DNA of 41,380 bases from a bacterium (GCA_022839105.1 JALHDH010000052.1:1-41380), one strand, 5' to 3'; shown: positions 1-9,063, counted from the stretch's first letter. Notes: generated by a model from the letters alone, not told the origin. Translations and numbers: made by a program.

Positions 1-101
1 TGGCGGGAATGGGCCTCGACGAGGGGGGAAACGCGCTCGGAGGCCGGCGGCACGTTCGGCGCGTCAGGGCGATTCCCTTTGGGGGCGGCGTCACGGGTCA
101 A
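1..101 (-). CDS. Partial CDS running off the left edge, unknown product
   Basis: On the minus strand a strong ribosome binding site (AGGAGG, 110-115) sits 8 nt before a TTG codon at 99-101. The frame stays open to the window edge, giving about 33 residues that begin MTRDAAPKGNRPDAP. The piece is rich in Pro, Ala and Arg and matches nothing I recognise. It lies downstream of the PDZ gene on the same strand and could be its operon partner. The start rests only on the binding site and open frame, so it could be chance in GC-rich DNA. Confidence 0.35.
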   Translation of the reverse strand, partial: MTRDAAPKGNRPDAPNVPPASERVSPLVEAHSR

Positions 102-129
102 CCAGGACACCTCCTGGGGCGCTCGCGGC

Positions 130-156
130 CGGGGTCTGCGTCCAACCGCAGCCCCG
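130..156. other. Stem-loop between the PDZ gene and the edge CDS
   Basis: Arms of ten pairs (CGGGG plus CTGCG against their complements) are interrupted by one bulged base and closed by a 6-nt loop. No T-run follows on either strand, so this is not a standard intrinsic terminator. It may be an attenuating or mRNA-stabilising hairpin. Confidence 0.3.
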
Positions 157-210
157 CCAGGGCATGCCTGGTCACCAGGGTCAGGTCCGCGGCAAAGGCG
201 AAGGGCTCCT

Positions 211-3200
211 TCAGCGCCCCGGCGTCTCGCTCTTCACCTGGGCTTCCAGTTCCCGGATGCGTTGGATCAGTCGGGTCATGGCCTCGCGGTTGGCCCGGTT
301 GGCCTCCTCGTAGGCAGCCTGGTTGGCTCTCAACTTCTCCATGTCACGCCAGGCGACGTAGTAGGTGGAGAGGTCCACCCCCATGTCCACGAACGCGCTT
401 CCGGCCACGACCACCCTCTTGAGCTCGTCGTCCAGCCCCGAGACTCCAGCCAGTTGGACGAGGGCCTTGCCGACCCACTCCCAGTCCTTCTTCTGTTCCT
501 GGCTCCACTGGACCACGTCGCGGACGGCCAGGGTCTCGCCCAGCCGCTGCAGGGCGTCCAGGTCCGCCTGGGGCGCCTTCTTGATCGTCAGGAATTTCTT
601 GGCGTAGTAGAGAGCTTCGCTCTCCAGCAGGCCCTGGAGGTTGCCCCAGGAACGCGCATAGCTTCGCTCCACCTGGGACTGCCAGTCCTCGAAGGCCGCC
701 ACGTCGGTCCACATGGAGCGGCCCAACTGGGCCTGGAGCCGGGTCAGGCGGGCCAGGTCGGCCCTCAAGCCCTCCAGCTCGGCCAGCAATTGCTCCTGGC
801 CTGGCCCGTTCCCGGAGCGGCCGGGCGTGGAGGCCGGCGGCCCGGAGGGGGGCGCTTGAACCCCGGTCACCAGAGGCTGGCCCGCGGCGGCCGAGGGAGC
901 GGAGCCTGGGGTCGAGGAGCCCCGGAGAAGGGAGACCCGGCCCAGGCCCTGGATCTCGATGGCCAGATCCGAGGAGCGGCTGGGATCCTGGCGATACTGG
1001 TCGAGATGGTCCTGCAGGCGCTGGAGGTTCCCCATGGTCCTGGCTTCGGACTCCCGGGCCGTCTGCACCGCCTGGGCATAGGCCTCCGGAGAAGTCTGCT
1101 TCAAAGGCTCGGCCTGCGCAAGGGCGGCCTGGGAGGTCTCGAGGGCCTGGAGGTTGGCCTCCACGGCCTGAAGGGTGGCCTGCGAGATGTCGGCCTCTCC
1201 AGTCGGGGTGGCGGTGGGAGGGAGCACCGCCTCGGGGACCTCTGGCAGGGCGCCGGTCATGGCCTGGGCCGACCTTTCTGCCAGTTCGCGGGCTCCCTCC
1301 AGGTCGCCCTGGCCCGCCGCGGAGGCCGCCTTTTCGGCCAGGGCGGTGCTGGCAGCCAGTTGGCGCAGGACGTCGTTGGAGACGGCCGGATTCTCGGTGG
1401 GCTGCGCCCAGCCGCCCTCCTCCGGAGAGAAGTCGACCCCGCCGCTGCGCCAGAACTGCAGCTCGTTGTGGGCCAGATCGCGACCCACCAGGAAGGTGGC
1501 GCCCCACAGGCCGGGCACCGTTTCGGGAACAGGGGGGCCGGAATACTTCAGGTTCGGAGCCTGCAACTCCAGGCCACGCTCGCGGGCGAAGCGGACCAGG
1601 GCCACGACCTTGGCCACCTCGCGCAGCGCGTGCAGGTTGGGCGACTGGCGGGCCAGGGCCTGGTAGCGTGAGCTGATCTCGCGGGCGTAGCCCTCGGAGG
1701 CGGCGCTCAGGAAGGCCTGACCGGCTGCGTCGGCTCCGGGGGCCTCCATGACCTGGGACCTCAACCGGATGCCGGCCTCTCCGAAGCGGAGGACCGAACC
1801 GTCCGGGGAACACTGCATCTGCACCTGATCCGGGGTCAGCCAGTAGCGTACCCGCAGCATCTCAGGGATCGTTCCGGGGGCCAGGCCCTGGCGTTCCCTC
1901 TCGTCGAAGAGATGGACCAGGTCTGGACGCAGGCCCTCCGGGCCCCCCTCGGCGCAATAGCCCTTCAGGCGGTAGTCGGCGTTGAGGAAGATGCGGGAGG
2001 TGGCTGAGTTCAGGGGACCTGAGAAGGTCTCGACCCGGGCCTGGAGTTCAGGCAGGCGGTACATCTTCCCCAGCAGGTTCTGCGAAAGGCTGAAGCCGTG
2101 CAGGAGCTTGCGCCCCATGGCCTCGGCCATGAAGGCCTGGCTGGCCCGGTCCATGACGGCCATGTCGTCGGCCCTTCCCGCGCGGAAGCGGGCCAGGATT
2201 TCGCCAGCCTCGTCCGGGGGCGCCTTGAGCCGGGTCAGCAGTTCGCCGTAGACCAGGCTCAACATCTGCAGGGTCGGTTCGAGTCGCTGGTTGCCCTCGG
2301 GGATGGCCAGGATCCGGTCCACCAGGGGGCGGACCTGGGAGCCCAGGCCCAGGACCTCGCCGATCTCCAGCATGATGTGGGAGGAGTTGTCCTCCTGGAA
2401 GAGGTTCATCAGGGAGAGGGCCCGGCCGACCTCGGGCAGGCCCGCCCCGGCGTAGTACTTGCGCATGTACTCGCGGACGGCCGGCGGCGTCATGGGGCCC
2501 TTGGGCGAGTTGCGCCACTGTCGGAAGACCTCGAATTCCTGCCGGGTGATGCCGAAGTTCTCCTCCAGGCGGGCGGCAAAGAGCCGCCGGTCGGCGTCGA
2601 GTTCGTCCGCGCGCCAAAGCAGATCCATGAAGCGCTGCACCCAGGCGACCCCGTAGGCGGGGTCGTCGCGGATCCGGGGCGCCTCCTGGTCCAGGACCTG
2701 CCGCAGGCTCGCATCCTCCTGCGCGTCTCGGACCAGCTCGAGCGAGAGGGAGGGGGCGGGGTTCTCCAGGGCTTCCCGCAGCAGGACCTGGTAGGGGAGA
2801 GGACCGGTGGGCCAGGTGGGGTCGTAGGTGCCCAGCATTGTGACGCGCCCATCCGGGGCCACCAGGACCGTCCGCAGGACGTTGAACTGTTCCACCCGCT
2901 GGCTGGGCGAATCGGGAGGCTGCCAGGCCACGCGCCCGCCCGCCTCCTTCATCAGGCTCTCGGCCGCCGAGCCTGGGGCCTGGGGCCGGACCAGTCGGAA
3001 GGTCAGGAGGGCCCCTTCTCGCAGGAGGCCCACCTCGATGTTCTGGCCGCCGGAAAGAGCCGCCCATGCCTGGGCCAGGTGCAAGGGGGCGGTCAGGCTC
3101 TCTCCATCCACCTGGACCAGCACGTCGCCCGGAACCAGGCCGGCCTTGGAGGCCGGTGAATCCGGCAGGACCTGGGTCACCACCCAACCGGTGCCGTCCG

Positions 3201-3378
3201 GGGTGGCCTTCAGGGCCAGGCCCATCGGAACTCCGCGCGGGTTGGAGGTCGGGAACCTCTGGCGACGCTCCTGGGCGGAGCCGGTTCGGGTGCGCCCCTG
3301 GGCGTGGATCTCCGCCATCAGGCCCAGGAGGAGCGTCAGGGTCAGGATCAGGATCCCCAGGGCTCGCCACCGGTTCAT
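211..3378 (-). CDS. Large secreted or periplasmic PDZ-domain protein (1055 aa)
   Basis: The ATG at 3378 follows a GGAGG five bases upstream. A GTG at 3390 is in frame but would place the binding site inside the coding region. Residues 1-26 look like a signal peptide (Arg-containing start, Leu-rich core, AEIHA before the likely cut). Residues about 51-130 form a PDZ domain, with the typical segment DSPASKAGLVPGDVLVQVDG. The remaining ~900 residues are mostly helical, Ala/Leu/Glu-rich, with a Pro/Thr/Gly-rich linker near residues 800-850 and a C-terminal coiled coil. I see no protease motif, so PDZ here probably binds peptide termini or scaffolds an envelope complex. The YjbQ gene lies 60 nt upstream on the same strand. 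The function is unknown; only the PDZ and export calls are firm. Confidence 0.75.
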   Translation of the reverse strand: MNRWRALGILILTLTLLLGLMAEIHAQGRTRTGSAQERRQRFPTSNPRGVPMGLALKATPDGTGWVVTQVLPDSPASKAGLVPGDVLVQVDGESLTAPLHLAQAWAALSGGQNIEVGLLREGALLTFRLVRPQAPGSAAESLMKEAGGRVAWQPPDSPSQRVEQFNVLRTVLVAPDGRVTMLGTYDPTWPTGPLPYQVLLREALENPAPSLSLELVRDAQEDASLRQVLDQEAPRIRDDPAYGVAWVQRFMDLLWRADELDADRRLFAARLEENFGITRQEFEVFRQWRNSPKGPMTPPAVREYMRKYYAGAGLPEVGRALSLMNLFQEDNSSHIMLEIGEVLGLGSQVRPLVDRILAIPEGNQRLEPTLQMLSLVYGELLTRLKAPPDEAGEILARFRAGRADDMAVMDRASQAFMAEAMGRKLLHGFSLSQNLLGKMYRLPELQARVETFSGPLNSATSRIFLNADYRLKGYCAEGGPEGLRPDLVHLFDERERQGLAPGTIPEMLRVRYWLTPDQVQMQCSPDGSVLRFGEAGIRLRSQVMEAPGADAAGQAFLSAASEGYAREISSRYQALARQSPNLHALREVAKVVALVRFARERGLELQAPNLKYSGPPVPETVPGLWGATFLVGRDLAHNELQFWRSGGVDFSPEEGGWAQPTENPAVSNDVLRQLAASTALAEKAASAAGQGDLEGARELAERSAQAMTGALPEVPEAVLPPTATPTGEADISQATLQAVEANLQALETSQAALAQAEPLKQTSPEAYAQAVQTARESEARTMGNLQRLQDHLDQYRQDPSRSSDLAIEIQGLGRVSLLRGSSTPGSAPSAAAGQPLVTGVQAPPSGPPASTPGRSGNGPGQEQLLAELEGLRADLARLTRLQAQLGRSMWTDVAAFEDWQSQVERSYARSWGNLQGLLESEALYYAKKFLTIKKAPQADLDALQRLGETLAVRDVVQWSQEQKKDWEWVGKALVQLAGVSGLDDELKRVVVAGSAFVDMGVDLSTYYVAWRDMEKLRANQAAYEEANRANREAMTRLIQRIRELEAQVKSETPGR

Positions 3379-3438
3379 GGTTGCCTCCACGCCCCACCTC
3401 GGGGCGTCACCTCATGGGGTTTGGGATCGAGGTGCGAC

Positions 3439-3858
3439 CTACTCGCCCAGCACCTTGACCAGGACCCTCTTGCGGCGGCGGCCGTCGAACTCGCCGTAGA
3501 AGATCTGCTCCCAGGGCCCCATGTCCAGCTTGCCGTCGGTCACGGCCACCACGACCTCCCGGCCCATGACCGTTCGCTTGAGGTGGGCATCGCCGTTGTC
3601 CTCGCCGGTCCGGTTGTGCTGGTAGCGCGAGAGGGGTTCGTGGGGAGCCAGGCCCTCCAGCCAGCGCTCGAAGTCCTGGTGCAGCCCCGGCTCGTCGTCA
3701 TTGATGAAGACGCTGGCGGTGATGTGCATGGCGTTGACCAGGCACAGGCCTTCCTGGATCCCGCTGCGCCGGACCAGGGCCTCGACCTGGGGGGTGATGT
3801 TCAGGAAGCCCCGGCGGGTCGGGACCTCGAACCACAGGTGTTCGGTCAGGGATTTCAT
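3439..3858 (-). CDS. YjbQ/UPF0047 family protein
   Basis: A protein of 139 residues, the usual size for the YjbQ family (UPF0047). The signature is clear: RRGFLNITP near the N-terminus, NAMHITASVFIN with a conserved His, QHNRTGEDNGDAHLKRTVMG, and the C-terminal WEQIFYGEFDG block. Family members form trimers, bind a metal or anion with these histidines, and E. coli YjbQ has weak thiamine-phosphate synthase activity. The physiological role is not settled. I chose the ATG at 3858 because homologues begin with MKSLTE-like sequence; an in-frame ATG at 3912 would add an atypical extension. The gene diverges from the glycosyltransferase across 95 nt with no clear promoter box. Confidence 0.85.
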   Translation of the reverse strand: MKSLTEHLWFEVPTRRGFLNITPQVEALVRRSGIQEGLCLVNAMHITASVFINDDEPGLHQDFERWLEGLAPHEPLSRYQHNRTGEDNGDAHLKRTVMGREVVVAVTDGKLDMGPWEQIFYGEFDGRRRKRVLVKVLGE

Positions 3859-3953
3859 GAAGAGGGGATTCCAGCCTGAGGGCGCGCGCCCTGCAGGAAT
3901 CCGTCCGAGCATCTGGGGCAGGGGCGCCCTCCAGGGCGCCGAACCGGCGCGCC

Positions 3954-5342
3954 ATGCAGATGCGGACCGCGACCTGGCTGGCGCTGATCCTGGTGACGGG
4001 GCTGGCCTTCCGCCTGGCCGCCGCCACGGTGCCGCGCATGAATCCCGATGAGGGCTGGTCCTATTACCTGTGCCGGAATCCCGTGCCCCAGGTCCTGGAC
4101 TATCTCCAGGCGGACCGTCATCCCCCGGCCTCCTATCTGTGGTTGGCGGGATGGTTGCGCGTCGTGGGCCACGACGAGGTTCCGATGCGGATTCCCTTCG
4201 TCCTCTTGGGGACCCTGGCCGTGGGGCTCACCTTCCTGCTGGGGAAGGAGCTCTTCGACGAGCGGGTGGGTCTGTGCGCGGCGGGTCTGTACGCGGTGGC
4301 CTGTCCGGCCTGGGAATACGATACCTGGATCCGCAGCTACGCCCTGCTCAGTCCCCTCTCGCTCCTGGCTTCCTGGTTGTATCTCCAGACATTGAAGACC
4401 GGGCGCTGGACCTGGGGGCTCGCCTTGGGGGTCGCCTCCAGCCTCCTCCTCTACAGCCATTACCTGGGCTTCCTGGTGCTGGCCGCCCACCTGATCCATG
4501 CGGCGTGGAAAGGGCGCCACCGCCTGGGTCTGCTCGCCCTGTGCTGGGGCTTGTGCGCCCTTCTGTACCTGCCCTGGATTCCCGGCTTCCTGGGGCAGTT
4601 GCAGAACCGCTCGGGGCGGGACCTGCAGGCCGGTCCGGCGCCGGGTCTGGCTCTGAGCCTGGCCGGGCGGATGATGGTGATGGAGACGGGCCTGGAACAC
4701 CTGGGCGCCCTGACCGGGGGGGGGCTTCCCCAGGGACCGGTGGACATTCTGGGTTCCTTGCTCTTGTGGGGGCTGCTCCTGGTGGGCCTGCGGACGCTCG
4801 CGCCGCGAAGCGGGATGCCCTTGCTGGTCTTGTTGCTGGCGCCCGTGGGGCTTCTGCTGGCCGGGATCGCCTTGAAGTTTCCGGAACTGTCCCGGCCCCG
4901 CTACTACGTCTTCCTGATCCCCTACCTGGGCATGCTCCTGGGGGCGGGTGCCCTGGGGGCAGGGCGTTGGCGCCCGCTGGCCTGGTCGGTGCTGGTCCTG
5001 GTGGGGTTGGTGAACCTGGCCCTGATCCGGGATTATCGGGTCTCGAGCTATTTCCGCTCGGGGGGCTTCCAGGCCCCGGCCCGATGGGTCCGGAGTCTGG
5101 GAGGGCAGGCGGATTCGGTGGCCGGCTTCGACAACTACGCGCTCCACCCGTTCCTGTACTACTACGCCCGCGAGAAGATCTTCTATCGCCTGGACCCCAG
5201 GGGCTTCGCCTTCTACGAGTACACCCCCGACTACGCCACCTCCGGTTTGTTGCCGGTGCATCGGTTGTGGTCCGAGCAGGTGGCCAACCAGGAGATCGAA
5301 CGGGTCATGGCGCCCTTCCCCAGGCCGGTCCTCCTGCTCTGA
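3954..5342 (+). CDS. GT39/ArnT-like multi-pass membrane glycosyltransferase, possibly truncated by a TGA
   Basis: The 462-residue product has the layout of the PMT/ArnT superfamily (GT-C fold): an N-terminal membrane helix, then the acidic motif NPDEGWSYY (Asp32, Glu33), the DRHPPASYLWLAGW segment, RIPFVLLGTLAVGLTFLLG, and many further hydrophobic helices up to about residue 360. Such enzymes transfer sugars from polyprenyl-phosphate donors on the outer face of the membrane; donor and acceptor are not visible here. No good ribosome binding site precedes the ATG at 3954, and an ATG at 3960 is equally possible. The TGA at 5340 is followed by 44 in-frame coding-like codons (see next feature), so the frame ends earlier than the family form probably did. 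It converges on oleD. Confidence 0.8.
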   Translation: MQMRTATWLALILVTGLAFRLAAATVPRMNPDEGWSYYLCRNPVPQVLDYLQADRHPPASYLWLAGWLRVVGHDEVPMRIPFVLLGTLAVGLTFLLGKELFDERVGLCAAGLYAVACPAWEYDTWIRSYALLSPLSLLASWLYLQTLKTGRWTWGLALGVASSLLLYSHYLGFLVLAAHLIHAAWKGRHRLGLLALCWGLCALLYLPWIPGFLGQLQNRSGRDLQAGPAPGLALSLAGRMMVMETGLEHLGALTGGGLPQGPVDILGSLLLWGLLLVGLRTLAPRSGMPLLVLLLAPVGLLLAGIALKFPELSRPRYYVFLIPYLGMLLGAGALGAGRWRPLAWSVLVLVGLVNLALIRDYRVSSYFRSGGFQAPARWVRSLGGQADSVAGFDNYALHPFLYYYAREKIFYRLDPRGFAFYEYTPDYATSGLLPVHRLWSEQVANQEIERVMAPFPRPVLLL

Positions 5343-5477
5343 CTGGACGGGGGGGCAAGTCCGGTCCGCCAGTGGTTCGGTCGGCGCTATGGAGTGCGCG
5401 ACGCACTGAGGGTGGAGAACTTCGCTCCGGACGGGGTCACCGAGGCTTACCTCCTGCAGAGGCTTGAGGCTCCCTGA
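5343..5477 (+). other. In-frame coding-like extension after the glycosyltransferase TGA
   Basis: Directly after the TGA at 5340-5342 the same frame continues for 44 sense codons to a second TGA at 5475-5477. It reads LDGGASPVRQWFGRRYGV and ends YLLQRLEAP, with GC-rich third positions like the gene before it. A short soluble tail of mixed strand and helix is typical of the C-terminus of GT39-like proteins. A single TGG to TGA change, a sequencing error, or stop readthrough would each explain it. Confidence 0.55.
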
Positions 5478-5519
5478 ACCGCTTCGCGTTCGGGTCGACC
5501 GAGGCCTTGCCGGCGGGGC

Positions 5520-6524
5520 TCAGGCCCTCTCCAGCCCTCCGGACCGGATCCACTCGATCAGGCGTCGGGTCCCTTCGGCCCCCGAGACCTGCGGTTCGTA
5601 GCCCAGCTCGCGCCGGGCGGCCGAGATGTCGAACCAGTGGGAAGTGGCCAGTTGCGAGGCGACGAAGCGCGTCATCCGGGGCTCCCCGGGCAGGCGCAGC
5701 AGGGAATGGATTCCCTCCATCGCGATTCCCAGGGCCCTAGCCGTCCCATAGGAGAGCGTGCGCCGGACCGGCGGGATCCCCACCTGCTCCAGGACTCCGG
5801 CGATCCATGGCCAGAGCGCCACCGGTTCGCCATCGCTCAGGAAGTAGGCGCGTCCGCCCGCGATCTCGATCCGGTCGCCGGCCAGCACGTGGGCCTGGGC
5901 CGCGTTGTCCACGAAGGTCAGGTCCACCCGGTTGGTCCCGTCTCCGACCTGGAAGAGGCGGCCCTCGCGGGCCCGTTGCAGGACCCGGGGGATCAGGTGC
6001 GGATCCCCGGGCCCGTAGATCAGGTGGGGACGCAGGGCGACCGTGGCGAGGCCCTCCTGGCCGTGGGCTTCCAGGACCATTCTCTCGGCCTGGGCCTTGG
6101 TGCGCGCGTAGGCGCACTCGAAGCGTTCGGGGTAGGGGAGGCTCTCATCCACCCCCTTGACCTGGACCCGGGGGTGGTAGATCACGCTGGGGGTGCTGGT
6201 GTAGACCAGGCCGGGCACCCCGGCCTTCAGGCAGGCGTCCAGGACGTTGCGGGTCCCCTGGACGTTGATGCGCTCGTATTCGGAATCCGGGCCCCACACC
6301 CCGGCCTTGGAGGCCGTGTGGAAGACCAGGTCCCGACCCCGGCAGGCTTCGAGGGTGGCCTGGGGGTCGGCGATGTCGCCTTGCAGGGATACGGCCCCCA
6401 TGGCCTCGACCGTGGCGTGACGCTGGCGGGCCAGCACGCAGACGCGGTCTCCGCGCTCGCGCAAGGCCCGCACCAGGGCCTGGCCCAGGAATCCTCCGCC
6501 CCCGATGACCAGGCAATCCCTCAT
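5520..6524 (-). CDS. oleD: OleD, NAD(P)-dependent 2-alkyl-3-oxoacid reductase
   Basis: A 334-residue extended short-chain dehydrogenase. The N-terminal Rossmann motif is GGGGFLGQALV, followed by the DIADPQ segment, HTASKAGVWG, the STPSVIYHPR strand and the YARTK motif (Tyr and Lys of the active site). In the ole pathway OleD reduces the 2-alkyl-3-ketoacid made by OleA to a 2-alkyl-3-hydroxyacid. Its ATG overlaps the oleC stop (ATGA at 6521-6524), so the two are translationally coupled. Alone it could be any NAD-dependent epimerase-like reductase; the intact oleABC genes immediately upstream make the call firm. Confidence 0.9.
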   Translation of the reverse strand: MRDCLVIGGGGFLGQALVRALRERGDRVCVLARQRHATVEAMGAVSLQGDIADPQATLEACRGRDLVFHTASKAGVWGPDSEYERINVQGTRNVLDACLKAGVPGLVYTSTPSVIYHPRVQVKGVDESLPYPERFECAYARTKAQAERMVLEAHGQEGLATVALRPHLIYGPGDPHLIPRVLQRAREGRLFQVGDGTNRVDLTFVDNAAQAHVLAGDRIEIAGGRAYFLSDGEPVALWPWIAGVLEQVGIPPVRRTLSYGTARALGIAMEGIHSLLRLPGEPRMTRFVASQLATSHWFDISAARRELGYEPQVSGAEGTRRLIEWIRSGGLERA

Positions 6525-8179
6525 CGGGAGGCCAACTGCCCGGCGGCCCAGACGGCCAGTTCCTCCCGGTGGATCTTGGCGTTGTGGCGCGGATCCACGG
6601 GGAAGCCGGGGTGGAAGAGGACCCGCTGGATGGCCCGGAAGGCCTCATGCTCGCTGTAGCGGGCCAGGATCTCGCGGATCAGCCTCTCCTCGTGCTCGAG
6701 TTCCTTCGGCAGGTGCCCGGGCTCCAACTCGACGACCAGGACGGGCTCCTGCCGACCGGGTGCTCCCACGCCGACCAGGGCGGAGCGGAAGACCGACGGG
6801 TGGTTGTTGGCCATCCCCTCGGCCTGCACGGGGAAGAGGGTCCCCTGCGCGGTCTGGACCCGGTGGGCCTTTCGTCCGCAGAACCAGAGCCGCCCCTGCT
6901 CGTCGAGATAGCCCAGATCGCCCATGCGATGCCAGATCGAGCCGTCCGCGCCGGAGATCTTGGCGCCCCGGGTCTCCTCGAGAAGGCCGGCATACTCGCG
7001 GGTCACCACCTCGCCGCGGACCACCACCTCGCCGACCTCGCCCGGGGGCAGGAGGAGCTCCTCGTCCCAGGTGGGGATCGGCTCGTCGCTCAGCCGCAGC
7101 ACGCGCAACTCGATGCCCGGAGCGGGCAGTCCCACGCAGGTCCCGGCCCCCTCGGTGGCCCGCTCGGCGGTCTCCTCCAGGATCTGCCGACCCGAGATGA
7201 AGGCCACCGGCAAGGCCTCGGTGGCGCCGTAGGGCGTGAAGACGTCGCCCGCCTCGGGCAGGACCTCGCGCCAGGTCTCGACCAGAACGCCCGAGATCGG
7301 GGCCCCGAAGGTGATCACCCGGCGCAGGTCCTCGAAGACGACCCCCTGCTCCAGGCAGTGGCGTCCGACCCGGGTCCAGATGGCGGGCGAGCCCTGACAG
7401 GTCGTCACCTTGAAGCGCAGCATGGCCTCGACCAGGCGGGCGGGATCGCAGGTGGCCGGACGGCTGGGGTTCATTTCGGGGATCACGCTGGTCATGGCCA
7501 GCGCCGTGTCGAAGAGGGCGAAGAGCGGGTAGCCCGGCATGTCGATCTCGCCGGGCTGGAAGTCGAAGAGGGCCTTGAGCGCCCGAACCTGCGCCTGGAA
7601 CATCCCGTGCTGGTAGACCACCCCCTTGGCCGGGCCGGTGCTGCCCGAGGTGAACAGGATGGCGGCTGTCTCGTCCGGGGAAACCTCGGCGACCGGGAAG
7701 GCCTCGGAGATCCCCTCGGCCAGCTTCTCCAGGGTGGGAGCCCCGGGGAACCAGCCGTGGACCGTGAAGGCCTTGCGTACGGTGCGGAAGGATCCGGGGA
7801 AGAGCCAGCGCATGGCCTGGGCCTGGGGGATCCCCAGGAAGAGGTCGGGTTGGATGTGGCGCACGCAGCGCAGCATCCCCTTCAGCCCCATCCCGGGATC
7901 CAGCAGCACGGGACGCACCCCGATCTTGAAGAGGGCAAAGGTGGCCGCGATGAGCTCGGGTCCCGAACGGACCATCAGGAGCGCCTTGTCCCCCCGCCGG
8001 GCCCCCGAGCGGACCAGGGCGTGGGCATAGGCGTCACAGGTCCGGTTCAGCTTCGCAAAGGACCAGGAGTCGTAGGAGCGCCCCCTCAGGAAGACCACGG
8101 CGTCGGTCTCGGGATGGCGCTCGGCCACCTCGGGGAGGTGGATGGCGATATTGGCGTTGGCTGGCTCTGTGGAGGTCAT
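6521..8179 (-). CDS. oleC: OleC, AMP-dependent beta-lactone synthetase
   Basis: A 552-residue member of the acyl-adenylating (ANL) superfamily. Visible motifs in order: the P-loop LFTSGSTGPAKGV, the aromatic/adenine motif YGATEALPVA, the ATP-ribose segment HRMGDLGYLDEQGRLWFCGR, and the C-terminal lysine motif DPRHNAKIHREEL. OleC uses ATP to close the 2-alkyl-3-hydroxyacid from OleD into a cis-beta-lactone. The ATG at 8179 overlaps the oleB stop (ATGA at 8176-8179), and the gene in turn overlaps oleD. An in-frame reading further upstream lies inside oleB and is not used. A generic fatty acyl-CoA ligase is the alternative, but the gene order favours OleC. Confidence 0.9.
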   Translation of the reverse strand: MTSTEPANANIAIHLPEVAERHPETDAVVFLRGRSYDSWSFAKLNRTCDAYAHALVRSGARRGDKALLMVRSGPELIAATFALFKIGVRPVLLDPGMGLKGMLRCVRHIQPDLFLGIPQAQAMRWLFPGSFRTVRKAFTVHGWFPGAPTLEKLAEGISEAFPVAEVSPDETAAILFTSGSTGPAKGVVYQHGMFQAQVRALKALFDFQPGEIDMPGYPLFALFDTALAMTSVIPEMNPSRPATCDPARLVEAMLRFKVTTCQGSPAIWTRVGRHCLEQGVVFEDLRRVITFGAPISGVLVETWREVLPEAGDVFTPYGATEALPVAFISGRQILEETAERATEGAGTCVGLPAPGIELRVLRLSDEPIPTWDEELLLPPGEVGEVVVRGEVVTREYAGLLEETRGAKISGADGSIWHRMGDLGYLDEQGRLWFCGRKAHRVQTAQGTLFPVQAEGMANNHPSVFRSALVGVGAPGRQEPVLVVELEPGHLPKELEHEERLIREILARYSEHEAFRAIQRVLFHPGFPVDPRHNAKIHREELAVWAAGQLASR

Positions 8180-9063
8180 GAGGGGCGGGCCAGGAGATCG
8201 CGCAGCCGCATCAGGATCCGCTCGGAGGCGTCCTCCATCGAGTAGTGGCCCACGTCCGGGAAGCGGGTGAAGTCGGCCTCCGGGAAGATTTCCTTCCAGC
8301 GATCCAGGAAGCGGTCGTCGAAGACCCGATCCAGCGCCCCCCAGGCCACGCTGATGGGCTTTCCCGCCAGCAGCGGCAGGCCCTGCTCGATCTCGGTCAG
8401 GGTCTGGTAGGAGGGGTGCCGGGGCGCCATCGGGATGTCCTGCACGAAGCGCAGGATGGCCACCCGGTTGGCCCACGAGTCATAGGGGAACCGGTACCCC
8501 GACCAGACCGCCGGGGGGATGCTCCGTTTCGTGCTGGTCAGCAGGGCGCCCAGGACGAAGGCGTTCAGCCCCCGGATCAAGAGCGGACCCAGCACGGGGC
8601 AGCGGGCCAGCAGCAGAATCCGCGGCAGCACCGGCATCCGGAAGGCTGCGGTGTTCAACAGCAGGATCCGCTTGATCCGCTCGGGCCGACGGACGGCCAG
8701 GCCCATCCCGATCGCGCCGCCCCAGTCGTGCACCACCAGGTTGAAGGGCTCCAGGTCCAGCCGGTCCACCAGGGCTTCCAGGTTGTCGATGTGCTGGGCG
8801 AGCCGGTAGCTGTAGCCTTGGGGCTTCTCGGACAAACCGCAGCCCACGTGGTCGGGCACCACGACGCGGTGGTCCTTCCGCATGGCCTTGACCAGTTCCC
8901 GGTAATAGAAGGACCAGGTGGGGTTCCCGTGCAGGGCCAGGATCGGCTCGCCTTCCCCCTCGTCCAGGTAGTGCATGCGCGGCCCCGAGGGCAGGTGAAT
9001 CCAGTTGGACTCAAAGGGGTACAGGGGACGCCAGGGGGTCTTCCGGTTCGTCTTGTCTACCAC
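8176..9063 (-). CDS. oleB: OleB, alpha/beta-hydrolase beta-lactone decarboxylase
   Basis: A 295-residue alpha/beta-hydrolase of the haloalkane dehalogenase type. The oxyanion region is LHGNPTWSFYY, the nucleophile elbow VVHDWGGAIG carries Asp113, and the catalytic His is His273 in VGHYSMED. The predicted product matches the family length. In hydrocarbon producers OleB is not a dehalogenase but decarboxylates the OleC beta-lactone to a cis-olefin, using the Asp nucleophile. The start is a GTG at 9063, seven bases inside the end of oleA, behind a GGAG; no in-frame ATG lies near. Overlaps on both sides show translational coupling. OleB is fused to OleC in some bacteria but separate here. Confidence 0.9.
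   Translation of the reverse strand: MVDKTNRKTPWRPLYPFESNWIHLPSGPRMHYLDEGEGEPILALHGNPTWSFYYRELVKAMRKDHRVVVPDHVGCGLSEKPQGYSYRLAQHIDNLEALVDRLDLEPFNLVVHDWGGAIGMGLAVRRPERIKRILLLNTAAFRMPVLPRILLLARCPVLGPLLIRGLNAFVLGALLTSTKRSIPPAVWSGYRFPYDSWANRVAILRFVQDIPMAPRHPSYQTLTEIEQGLPLLAGKPISVAWGALDRVFDDRFLDRWKEIFPEADFTRFPDVGHYSMEDASERILMRLRDLLARPS

Noticed and set aside
5340..5342. Selenocysteine codon at the internal TGA of the glycosyltransferase
   Set aside because: No selenoprotein of this family is known, the position is not catalytic, and no clear SECIS-like hairpin follows. A nonsense change or error is simpler.
8176..9063. Haloalkane dehalogenase
   Set aside because: The fold and Asp nucleophile fit, but within an intact ole operon the protein is OleB, a beta-lactone decarboxylase.
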